From positions 1-64,000 of the forward strand of contig WBMZ01003087.1 in the NCBI GenBank assembly GCA_013400975.1: 64,000 nucleotides of DNA, written 5' to 3'. The translations under genes were made by a program, and so were the position numbers. Below are positions 1-11,110 of the stretch, piece by piece; position 1 is the first letter of the stretch; every line of letters begins with the position of its first letter. This DNA is from Atrichornis clamosus (lineage: Eukaryota > Chordata > Aves > Passeriformes > Menuridae). A model generated the notes under the pieces. That model was not told where the DNA came from. It was given only the letters and a program-made list of their open reading frames with translations, and searched no databases.

Positions 1-146
1 GAAGGGAAGGGAAGGGTATTCTAAGTTCTCACATGTAAGAAAGAAGAGAGTAAGAGGGGGAGGAGGGAGAAGAGGGAGAGGGATGAAGAAAGAGGGAACA
101 GGGGGAGAAAGAAAGGAGAGGAGAAAAAGGAGAAAAAGAAAGAACT
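1..146. repeat. Purine-rich low-complexity tract (GGGAA / GA-rich)
   Basis: The window opens inside a short GGGAA-type repeat (1-16). From about 37 to 144 it runs as almost pure A/G with only three or four pyrimidines. This is simple low-complexity DNA able to form polypurine/polypyrimidine structures. The apparent open frame on the minus strand here is serine/proline-rich only because of the base composition and is not a gene. Confidence 0.85.
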
Positions 147-3100
147 ACAGAATACAGTGTAAATATCTTCTTACAATTACACTTAAGGGTAGACTTCTCC
201 AAACGAAGAAACAAAGAGATGACAGTGAGGACTGAAGCTTGGACTCTGTCCAGATGCTCAATTGACTTTGTCGTTCCTGTCCCATGTTGACCTTTCCATT
301 TTTCAAGGGTAATTAAACACACCAGCCTCAGATTGGCTCTTGCTTCAACTTGTGATTCACCTCCACTGACAAGGTAAAAAGAGCTACACAGAAAAGGTCC
401 AAACTGGCTGCCCAAAGAGCCATGTCCATATGGGTCTTATTTTATGTGAATATAATGCCACCAAGTAATTAGCAATAAAAATACTGTGCAAGAGCTCTGT
501 ATGACATTAGGATTGAGTAATTTGGTCTTTAACCCACCTAGCAGCTACTGCAAGACACACTAAGTGACTGAAACCCATATATCTCATTATAATAAGTATT
601 TTATAGATGACATCTCAGCCTGAATCACCTTCCATGACATTGTTTTTAAATACACTGGCAGGTGATGGGGTGATTTCAGTGACTGGTCATTGGAAAGAAA
701 ATCTTCCATTGCCATGTTAAAATGAACCCATATCGATAAAAAACAAGTGTTTTCATTTGATCCATGTCAAACATCAACAATGAAATAAACTGGTGACCCT
801 GCTTCAATTTCTGTCACTCAGAGGACTAAAGACCACTTCTTCCCCACTTTGGGTGCCTGTTCACTGTTTCTCACCCTTGGGCTGACGCCTACTTGTGAGA
901 AAACTCTCGCAGTGGACATCCTGCTATGTTTGTTTTGTGGAGAGGCAGAAGACTTTGCTATTTAAGGCTGTAAACCTGGCATTTTCATAAGTGCTGAAAT
1001 TCACACCTTTGCATTTCCTGCTAGATCCCCGCTATATAAGGTGAGCAAAGGTAACCACACTGCTGATATTTGCAGTAGTCCTTCATCTCACTCCTTTTGG
1101 GACCGTTCCCATGTACATAAGTACTCTTCATCTCTGACGTCTGAAGGCAGCTCTTTATCCATTCTTATGTGGCTGTGAGTGACAAAGCATCAGAGAAAGC
1201 TTCCTAACTGTGAAATTTATTAGACAGGAGAGCAAAGTCCTCTGGGGGAAGTGTTGGAACAAAACTCCATCAGAGGAGGTTTTAGAGGGGATAAAACATT
1301 GTGGGGGGAGGTGTAGTGTTACGGTCCTGCAGTGACAGGAGTTGAGTGGGCACTTAAAACTATTTTTCATTCCCAAACATAGGGCAGGAAATGGGAAGAG
1401 TCTTTCCAGCTCATCAGGTGGGCTCCTCTGCCATCATGCTATATGACATTTTTCATTAATTAAGTGTATGCTCTATCTTTAAATCACTCAGGATTCTCTC
1501 CATCCCCTCCAAGGAGGGGGATGTCTGAGTGATTAAAGCATCTGGGTCATTCATTCAGTACCTCTGCAGACATGAGTAGAAGGCCACGCTTGATCCTCTT
1601 ATAAATGGGTCATGACTATGCAGACAAGAGACTCAAAGGCAACCTGAAGCACTGCTAACCAAGCCACCTCCATTTGTGCAAATTTAACACACCTGAAGCA
1701 ACTGATCTCCTAAGCTCATAGGAAAAAGTTAGGATGTTTTCTTTTAAATTAATAGATCTATTTGTACAATTATAGCTCAGTCAAAGTCAACCCATGATCA
1801 GTAGACTACCCCAGAGCCTCATTCTCCTCATAGCTAAAACCTTTCTTCTACTTTTCAATTTAAATTTATTCATTCTGAATATTCTTTTGTTCTTTGGACA
1901 AAATTTTTCTTTACCTGAGACTGCTCTTGCTCTTCTCTGCTGTGTAGCCCAGTGTCCATTTATAGATCGCAGTCATGTTCCCTCATGCTTAATTGTGTTA
2001 AAATTAACAAGCTAAGCTGTCTTGGTGTAAGACAGGCACTTCCATTTCCCAGATCAGTGTTAGGGAGAAAGCAATGAACAAGAAATGATTGCTCACTGTC
2101 TTCTTAAAAATAAGAATTAGTGACTTTTGAGGAAATAATGGGGATCAGTTTCTAAAGAAGCAAAAGCTGATGGTTTTCCCACATCTTGGGACTGCAGAAA
2201 TCCCTGCTGCTGCAGACATGCTGGAAGCAAACTGCAAGCAAAGGGAGTAGAAGAAGGTATGAGCAGAATCCAGCAGAGGAATCAGTTGTTGGAAGAAAGT
2301 AAAAGCAAAGATAATGCCTCTTGCTCAGGAAGCTTTTAAATTGAAATTTGCTGAAGATTGACAGTGTTTTGGGGAATTATTACTCATGCTTATACTATCT
2401 TACACTTTTTGTTAAGCTCTTACTCTTGGTCACCATCAGAAACAGGCTATTGCACTGCAAATGCCTTTAGTCTGGTTCTTTATGGCTTTTCCTATCATAA
2501 CTAATAGTTTCTCACTGAATCTCACCCATCTGAGTTCATTGCTCTTGCAGAAGTTTAACTAGCATGGGAGACAGTATTCCAGGTGAGTTTTCAGGGAGTC
2601 TAGTACAGGGCTATTAAATTTTTCACTCTTCCCCAATGAAAATATCTCCCTGACACTATAAAGGCCTATGATTTCCCTGTGATCAGCTGCTATGTCCATG
2701 TCCTCTTTCTCCCACCCAGTAGTGTTCCCAGCCATTGCAGAACCCCTTATTGGCCAAAAACGTGTGGGTTTGCACTTTGAACTGCTGAACTTCATCCCAC
2801 TGCTGCTTCTCCAACACTTATGATCATTTTTATTTCCCTGTGCGGTATCTCCACTGGCTTTGAACTGTTCATACCAACCACTCCTGTGTGATCAGAAGCT
2901 GTGAGTTCATTTGTGTGACCCTCTGGCAGTATCCTCATGAGGAGATGGAGTGCCACCATTACTCACAGCCCCCGCCACCCTCCTCAGATTCAACATAGAC
3001 AACAAGCAAAACTGTGTTTCATTCGAAAATCACAACTAGTCAAAAGAAAAGGCCTGTGGTGGCAACATTCAGGTTTCTTTTAAAAATATAGTAGAAGTAA

Positions 3101-3599
3101 TTGCTCTGATCCAGGGAGTCCCAGTACTTCTCCTAAAAATAAAGCTGGTAACCTAGACTTCCTAAGTCAGATGGAAATCCTATTTTTGTCTGGTTTTCTT
3201 CCCCTTGTATTTTTTGTTTGAAATTTTACATTTTGCTAATTTTGTCTTAGCAAAGGTCAATTGTTGGAACCTCAGATTTTCATAGACTACAAAACTCATT
3301 TCACACCTGATTTTACTGCTTCTTAAACAAGCTGAAGCAGGATTTTTCATAACGGTACATATAAAAATGCCTTATAAAAAGCAAAGCAACTGTGGCTTAT
3401 TTTACAGCATTTGCATTATTTTTAAAGCACCCTCTACTTACCCTTCCAGCTGATTTCTAATCTCCTATTTTTAAATCTATAACCATAATAAACTTCTAAC
3501 TTTACCCATATTTTCCCTTTGTGTCCTTCAAAACTATCATTAACCACATGCCTGAATTACTTTTTGTTCAAAAGAATTCATCAGAAAATGACAAGTTAA
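147..3599. other. Unique AT-rich DNA, no gene seen
   Basis: No coding exon, RNA gene or young repeat could be recognised here. The open frames are short (under about 80 codons), overlap on both strands and show no domain. The hydrophobic frame at 1794-2015 is leucine/phenylalanine-rich because of T-rich sequence and looks like chance. A few TATA-like and homeobox-like words occur, as expected for AT-rich DNA. Confidence 0.6.
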
Positions 3600-3970
3600 G
3601 TCTAATCAGTCAGTCTTTGCTCCCTCAAAGGCCTCCGGCTGCTGTTAAGTAATATCCCTTGTCACACTTTAGATAGCCCGACAGGCTGGAAAGAAAACCC
3701 CAAAAAATACTTGTTATAACTACAATGATAAACAAAATCTGCTCTAAAGCTACTTTAATTGCTTTCGGAGTCTAACACAACCCTTGGATTGATCTCTTTC
3801 TGAGTAAACATAACAGCCAGAGTAATTATTAAAGTATCAGCCCAGACTTAAATCCACATACAGATTTCCAGCTGAACATTAAATAACACTTGGTCTTTGA
3901 AAAATTGGGCGCTACTGTTTTCAATCAGCTTCTGTCCCTCATCAGCTTTACAGCACCGGGGAAATAAAGG
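3600..3970. promoter_or_regulatory. Candidate conserved non-coding element
   Basis: This segment has no long open frame on either strand but has balanced, non-repetitive sequence. It keeps about six CpG sites in AT-rich surroundings and has several TAAT/AATTA and Sox-like (ACAATG, AACAAA) words. That texture is typical of conserved enhancers in vertebrate gene deserts. The call is an inference from texture only; conservation was not measured. Confidence 0.18.
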
Positions 3971-6900
3971 ACAGGAATTGGCTGGACACACGATGTCAGG
4001 CAGCTGGAACACTGACCTGTGCTTTCAAGGACTATTGCCCTACTAACCAGGGTATTAGCATTAAGATTTTAAAACTCTTATCACTTACAGGAGTTCAAAG
4101 ACTTTTCTTTTACTCCTACAGAGGGTTTTTTACAGTGTGCTTTGCCTGCCATTTAAATGTTTTCACTCTGAATTTATTGCTTATTTTAACCAGTGTGCAG
4201 AAGAGGTTTGGTTTGTGGTTTTTTTTGCAATATGAGTTTCTAAGCTTGTTAAAGCAGTCACAAAATGTTGTGCTGTGCATTATCCCAGCAAATGTAAGAT
4301 GTGTGATATTTGCAGCTATGGTAGGGTTGGTAGGAATGAGACCATACATTTAAAAAGATTAATATTAATTTTAGACTTCATGCAACCCTTTGAGGAAGCT
4401 CTGCTAAACCGAAAAGCATCATCTCCTGCTTCAGTCAGACACCCTAAATATTTGTTCTCTTTTGAAACCATTTTAACAATTAGATATGCTAAAGTAGCAA
4501 ACTTCAAGTTCCAGTTTCCCACAACCATTTGCCATTACCAACAGTTACTTCCAGACATTGGCCCTGAGATGGGCATTCACGAGGGGTTTCAGATTACGGG
4601 AACATAAACAATGTTTCTTTCTTTGCTTGCTACCACAGCTCATTCATTCTGTAGCATTGGAAGAGGCTCTGAGACACCCATTTTTACTCTCTGTATCTTA
4701 GACCAGCTCAATCAGCTCACCCAAATATGAGAAGCTCTCCTAACAAGAGCCTTATTAAAGGCAAAGACCACAAGCTTCCCCCAGTTAGTTCCCTTTCACC
4801 CTGAGAGCAAGATTTTTCGAACCAGTGCAGCACTGCCTCTGTTTCCTAAGATTTTGACTGACATCTCTTTCCTGAAAATTATTCAATTTATCCAGGTGAG
4901 ATTTTCTGCAAACACAGACGGGTGGGCACATGGACATGTCTGTCCAGCAGCCATGGATGGTACGAAGTCTCAGCTTCTGGGTGGGACTCATGGACCTTGA
5001 CAAAGACACAAACACCCCTCGTGATTGCTTGACATGGTGCAACCAAGACCTGAGGAAGAGCTCTGAGAGAGAAAATTCCACTCTGCTCGATCCTGTGCTT
5101 CTGCAAGTGACCTGCCTGAAAATACACAAATGGCAGCTGCTGAGGTCTATTCTGTACACAGTTTGGGGCTTAAAAGGGCTCAATCTGTTAAGAGTTTCCC
5201 ACACTGTGTCTGGATGCCATCTAGATGGAGAGCAGCCACGGGAGAGTTGGGACAGGAATCCCATGTTACACAGAGGACACAGTCTTGGCCTCTCTGATAC
5301 AACTGCTTGAGATTTTTGAAACGATTGGTACTTTTCTAAAACAAATAAACAAGTGGAAGGAATATTATTTTGAGCTTTCCTAGAGATGAGCTGGGAAGAA
5401 AAAGTTCCTCTAGAAATGTCACACTATGTCAATCACATTTAAGAACAGGAATCAGCCAGTGGCCTCCTCACTTGCACACAGACATTTACACACAGTTCCA
5501 GCTGAACAAGCTTTGTAAACCTAGACAAAACAACAACCTTGAATTCAGGAGAACAGCTATTTCTATTAACCAAAGCAGTAAAAAACTGCAAACTTGGCAA
5601 TGCAGTTTCACTCAAATGCCTCCTCAACACACACTGTCAATGCCACCCCCAGTATTATTCAGAAATTATTATGTTCACCATTCCAGTGCCTCTCAAACAG
5701 GCATCTTCTTATTGCCTCACAGAGGAAACTAATGAATCAAAGTATGAATGGTCTTGAAACAGATCTTATAAATTAAACATTAGCTCAGAGCATATTGGTG
5801 GACTTCTTTGGCCTGGAAGTTAACCTCCTGTTTAGAAAAATATAAAAAAATGAATATCATAAATAGTCTTTAATTTGAGTTTAATGGAGGCTGTTGTTTT
5901 GGGCTGTTATGTTTATCTATTAAAGAGGAACTTAAGGAGAATTGAAATGGGATCAGTTCTGCTGTCACATAGTTAATAAAAGTGAATAATTATTTACTTA
6001 TAAATTTAATTTTGTATGGAATTGGCATCTAACAAGGAAAGCTTAGCTAGGTGATTAGATATTGTATTCAAAGATTAATTGCCATTTTAATAAGTATTTT
6101 AGTTGGTATACCACCAGTGGTGGATGGCTATCCAAAAATGCAGTCTTGGTCACTTTACATGAAGCAAGTAAATTCACATCTGAGGGTAAATTCTGAAACC
6201 TGCATCCTGACCACTTTCCTTGTAAAAACCATTGCTTAACACATAAAGCTTAAAAAAAATGCATGAAGTCCAACTCTTTGAAGGACTAAGCATATTCAGT
6301 CCCTTCTAAATTAAGCTACCATTTACAGCAATCAGTCTTCTTGAAGGAGACTCACTAGCTTTGGAGTCACCTTCCTCATCTTTGCTGTTCCTTGAAGGCC
6401 TCTTTTAATTTAAGGGAAATTTCATGGATTTCAATTGTAATGCCACTAGAGCTGCTATTATATCTCTGAGCAGTAATACAAGCAAATACAGCCACTGCAA
6501 AAATAGAAAAATAATTCCTACATGCATCTCATGCTTATTAAATCTCATCATGGCATGCTGTGATTAATCTCTTGCAGACAGTTTTTTTAATTCTGGTTTA
6601 AGGATAAATATCAGCATTTCTTCATAGTAAATAAATAAGCTTTTGCACCACCTCACTTGTGACACAAATTAAAAATAAGCCATGAAATGATAACAGTTAG
6701 TTTTGTTCCTCTATAGATCAGACATTTCAGAAATCCTATCCTAGATGAGCTGACCATGTCACTGTATTTTTGTTTGGTGGTTAAATGTATGTACAGATTA
6801 GTTTTCAATGGCTTTTGATCACATTTTAAGGACTAGGTCTAAAGCTGTTTCTGGACATACAGGTCTTGATGTCTGGGATGTGGTTTTTAATAAATATCTT

Positions 6901-7300
6901 CCTACAAGTAATTTGTCATCCTCCTCTGTTACTGCCTTTGAGTGGAAAGCATGAAACTTCTTCGAGTTCCTACACACTTCCATATTTGCAATCCCCTCAA
7001 ATGAACATTTCAAGTAAAATGGGGGAGGAGTGGGGTGCAGCTAGAGAGAGAAACTCATTCCTGCTGGGTTTGGAGCTCAGAAAAGTGCACTGGGCTGATA
7101 TAGAGACAATGATTAATGATGTGTGTCTTATTACTAACTGTGCACTCTTTCTTCAAGAAACTGAAATTCAAATTTTCTTTAATCTTCTGCCCCTCCCTAC
7201 TTACTTATTACATGTCATTAATAAAGCATAGTATTGCATAGTATTACTCCAGGATAAAGCTCCTGTTTCTCTCCTCCTAGCCCATGCTCTGTTGCAGCTA
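3971..7300. other. Unique DNA, no gene seen; overlapping open frames at 4.8-5.3 kb
   Basis: No recognisable gene or repeat family. Between 4785 and 5310 frames of 159 codons (minus) and 126 codons (plus) overlap. Neither has a recognisable domain, a signal peptide or convincing splice sites, and open frames on both strands argue for a locally stop-poor stretch rather than a gene. The remainder is AT-rich unique sequence. Confidence 0.55.
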
Positions 7301-7660
7301 TACTGCCTTTCCAAATGAACATGCCAGACCGGTGGGATTCTCTCTGCTGTCTGCAGCTCCTGCTCTGGTTGCTTGACCTCAGAGCCAAGCGATGACTGTT
7401 GTGTCCCGACATCCGCTTACAACAGGCTCTTCCGAAGGAGCCGTTCAAGCCCCTGACATGAGTCACTGGACCATCATCAGGATGCTGCTGTCTGTGGGCA
7501 ATGCATGCAGCAAAGTGCTTCCAATAGTTACCACTGCAGTTCGGGTCGGAGCCGTCGGGGAAGCCCGCGATGAAAAGGGGAACAGCTGAGCAGTGTGGGT
7601 GATTCTGTACAGGCGCCACGGTGACAGAGACGAGGATCCTCCCTGCAGTCACCCGAGAAG
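7218..7660 (-). other. CpG-retaining open stretch, 144 codons, unassigned
   Basis: A minus-strand frame of 144 codons runs 7652 to 7218. The part at 7320-7660 keeps about 16 CpG dinucleotides in 340 bp, far above the neighbouring DNA. I do not recognise the predicted protein. It has no obvious signal peptide, membrane segment or known motif; cysteines and histidines are scattered. It could be a chance frame in a CpG-rich unmethylated element, a decayed retrocopy or an exon. The CpG retention is the real signal; coding status is doubtful. Confidence 0.2.
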
Positions 7661-10339
7661 TGGGGCCATGCCAGAGTGTTCTGGAGGAGGGAGGTCTAAG
7701 AGGTTCTGCTGCATTTCCTAGTATGGTTCAGCAGTGGCACACAAGAATAAAGCCACTGTGTCAATCCCAGCCCTGCTGAGGAGAAATTAGGAGCTATTCT
7801 GATGGCTGCATGGTGGCCCAGTTCAGGAGGTCACATGACAGCTGGCTTCCTTGCCATCTTCAATTTTTCTTGGAAAACTCAAAGAGGAAGTAAAATGAAA
7901 CTTCTGCCTTCTGTCCTTTTTCCTAAGTCCCCCTTGCCTGAGAAAGGCCTCTCTGAGCTGAGGAAGCAACATCCTTGGAGCTGTCAAAAAATTTTCCTTA
8001 ATGAAGGACTTTAACAAAGGACTTTGTTAGGTAGACACGCCAGACATAATATTTTCTTTAATAGTATATACAAACATGCCTGTTGGGAATGCCACAAAAA
8101 CTGCACAGGAGTTGTGCATTCTGCCCAGGCAGAGGACCAGCCAGGAGTCCTGCTCTGAGCCTTTGCTCTGGCTGCCAGCCCAGGTAAGCATTTGGTCCTG
8201 GGTACTGAATGACTCTGCTGATGCCACCATAAAACCAGGAAGGAATTGCAGTTTTAGTGAATTTTCTGCTAGATGTTTGGTAAAACACCATCCATAGCAT
8301 TGCACAGCTTATGAAAATATTTTCTCAGTATCACAATTTTACTTATTAATTTTTTCCAGAAGATAAAGGTATCATCATTTGCTGTGAAAAAATATTGGTA
8401 AGAAAGGCATCTTGGGGTTTGTTTTTCTATTTCATGTTATTTTTCTTTCCTTTTAACATCCAGGAGAAATAGTAGCCATGTGAGTTCAGCTCCTGTAATC
8501 TACCCTTTGATGTAACTAACTGGCAAAAACGTATTTCTAATCAAATATAGTCTCCCATCCCTAATCAGCTCAGCTTTTAAAATTCAGATCAATGAGATAA
8601 GAAAGAGCTGATTTAATTAGCCCAACCTCAGCAATGTTACAGCATATTCTCATTTACAGAAATAATGGGGAGCAAGAGGAAAGAGATTCATCATAATGAA
8701 AAGACTGGGGAAGGCAGAGGAAAGCAGGATATTTCCTATGTTAGCTAAGGGTGATTTTCACTCTGGCTAAAGAGCCAGCACATGTTTTATGAGCCATTTA
8801 AATAACACTTAGGCCTTGTGCTTTGTCCTTTAGCCTAAGGATGAATTTCTTTCACTACGTAGCAATACCTTTGGAAATCATCACTCTTTGGTTTAATTGA
8901 TGAGCCAGAGACAGCTCCCACCACTTGGTGAATAAAGAAGAGGAAATATGGCAGGCAGGAGCACAGCAATAATGCACATTTATAGAGCTGCTTGGAAAAA
9001 CTCACCCACGAGCTCACCAGGTCAGGCACTCTTAATGGAGAGGCTTTAATGGGAACAGCACAGGGTGTGCTTCCTCACCCTGCTACTGCCTTACTGCTTG
9101 GCCAGGCAAGTCACTTCTCCTTGGCACTTGTGGGGGTGTGTTTTGTTCTGCTTTGCTTTCTTCCTCCATCCCATTAGGATTTGGAATTTCCTGCAGGGCA
9201 AATCTCTTCCTTCTGCCACAGTGCAGGTACCCCCAGGAATGGGGACCATGGCGCAGCTGGAGCTCTGTGGCATTGCTGTACAGCTGCTCAAAGAGCAAAA
9301 CCAGCGCAAGTTCTCACCTTGCTCTTCCTCTTTCGTGGCTTTAAAGCAGCAGACCTCCACCAGCCCTGTGTGACCTGACTCCAAATGCTCCTCCATTCCC
9401 TGGAGCATGGGACTGACTGGATCAGATTAGCCCAGGTCTGGTCGCTGCAAATGCAGAAATGCTGCCTCCTCCACACAGAGCTCCCAGAACACTTCCATGG
9501 CCACAACAATCTTGTAGAGGCCTCAACAAAAGGAAAATCAGACCTGTAAATGTCCAACAAGTGTTTTCAGAGGGGTTCCAGCACTGGACTTGGGCTCACA
9601 ACCTGAACCCTTGGTGAGGTACATCTTGACATTCATGCTGTTACAAAGTCAGGCCAAATCCACACAGGTGAGGGTATGCCAGCTTCTAATTTGAGTTCCA
9701 GGAATGAAGTTTGTCTTCGTTCCTGCCCATCCATCATTTTGAATGGAGCTATCTTGTGACATCCACATTTGGTAGTCTCTGCCTGGGAGATAATTGCTCA
9801 TCACTGAGGGGAACTCACACAGCGGAGATAACCCTCAGGCACTTTCTCCGCAGGGATGGGAGCACCAGAGGCAAAGCAATTAACAGAGCAATTAAGCCAC
9901 TAGCCAATCATCTCTCTGTTTTTTTTTTCTCCCCTCCTCAGCTCAGACTTGTGCCAGTCTCCAGTGCCTCTAAAAACAAGCAAAGGCCCTGCTCTCTGGA
10001 GGGACAGTGCTCTCAGGTGGGCTGGGGCTGAGAGTGGGCTCTGACCTGCACTCATCATCAGTCTGGGCTTGTTGGATGTGGCTTGGCCACTGTAAACAGA
10101 ACCAGTGGCCATTTCACTTCCTGAGAGCCAAGAGACAGCAATGGTAACTTAGAGCTCTTCTCTTCACTGTGGTCTTCTTCCCTCTGCCAGGCTTGTTTTC
10201 CAGGTAATACATCAACCTTTTCATAAGCATTAGACCTGGTATCCTGTCTCTGTGGTTTCACAAGAAGGCTTTGCAGAAAAGATATTGAGACAAGCTCATG
10301 TGTACAAAGGTTTATAAGCTGGGTCTCTAGATGATGGCA
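7661..10339. other. Unique DNA, no gene seen
   Basis: No gene or recognisable interspersed repeat. The part from about 8540 to 8910 is AT-rich with TTTAATTAG- and GATAAG-like words and could be regulatory, but nothing distinguishes it firmly. The stretch from 9050 to 10110 has a higher GC content and several overlapping frames of 60-106 codons on both strands, which I read as chance. Confidence 0.5.
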
Positions 10340-10835
10340 TTCATCAACACTAAATTGAAAGTTGCTTTGGGGCGAATATAAAAGCACAAGAGCAGAGAAG
10401 AGAGAGACAGGAGAAAGAGAAAATTCTGTCACAGTCAGGCCCTCCCAGGTACCCCAGACCATTCCTCCCTCCTCTCCCTATCCCAGCTCTTCCCTGGGCT
10501 GCAGCCCTTCGGGGGCAGCTGCTCCTGCTGGGGTTCTCCATAGCCACAGCTCCTGCAGGAAATTGGGCTGTGGAGCTTGAAGTGATGCCAAGGGTCAAAG
10601 CGCCTTGTCTCTGGGGACTTTGGCAATGTCGCAGACATTACAGCAGTTCCCCCCTGCCTCGTCCAGGAGCTTGGTCTTTCTAAGATCCTGAAGGACGTGG
10701 GGCCAGGCTGCAAACCCTACCAGGAGGCTCAGAGTTTGTCCCTCCAGAGAGCCACTTGAACTGCCAGGAATTAGAGTCGAGTCACCAAATAGCATTGTGG
10801 GCACCCAAAGAAAAATCACTTTATTTTTTCAAAGC
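10340..10835 (-). mobile_element. Possible endogenous retrovirus LTR end plus leader fragment
   Basis: Read on the minus strand, an AATAAA signal (10820-10825) is followed by a short U5-like stretch. Next comes TTTGGTGACTCGAC (10776-10789), which resembles the LTR/primer-binding junction of vertebrate retroviruses, and then several hundred GC-rich bases of the kind seen in retroviral leaders. No gag or pol frame is readable. The resemblance is short and degenerate, so this could equally be ordinary unique DNA. A plus-strand TATA-like word (AATATAAAAG) also lies near 10374-10383. Confidence 0.2.
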
Positions 10836-10939
10836 CTTGAAATGGAGCTCTCCATCAGAGACTCCTCATTGTTGAGAAATCTGCAAATTAACACTCACCC
10901 CATCCTCAGCACCTGAAGCCTGCACATCCCTCCATTTAG

Positions 10940-11110
10940 AGGATGCACAATGCTTTTGTTAATTAGAGTCTTAGTTTAATATGAGCTGTCAAAGTTCACT
11001 TAACTTCAATTAATTGTTTCTCCTGAGCTTAATTTCTTTAGTTAAGTATTGATTAATCATTGCTTAATTATGCTGAAGTTTCACTGGGTGATATTTCAGT
11101 TGCATACTGC
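10940..11110. promoter_or_regulatory. AT-rich homeodomain-type motif cluster
   Basis: Within about 110 bp there are TTAATTAG (10959-10966), the perfect palindrome CAATTAATTG (11007-11016), the perfect palindrome TGATTAATCA (11050-11059) and a further CTTAATTA nearby. Paired TAAT cores are the recognition sites of homeodomain dimers (paired-class, POU/HNF1-like). The density and the palindromes suggest a regulatory element; the AT-rich background makes chance possible. Confidence 0.25.

Noticed and set aside
4785..5310. Opposed open frames of 159 and 126 codons
   Set aside because: Both strands open over the same stretch with no domain on either; locally stop-poor DNA.
7390..7430. Resemblance to a plasmid-vector phrase (TGTAAGCGGATG) suggesting contamination
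   Set aside because: The match is only about 12 to 17 bases, on the minus strand, and the flanks differ completely; coincidence.
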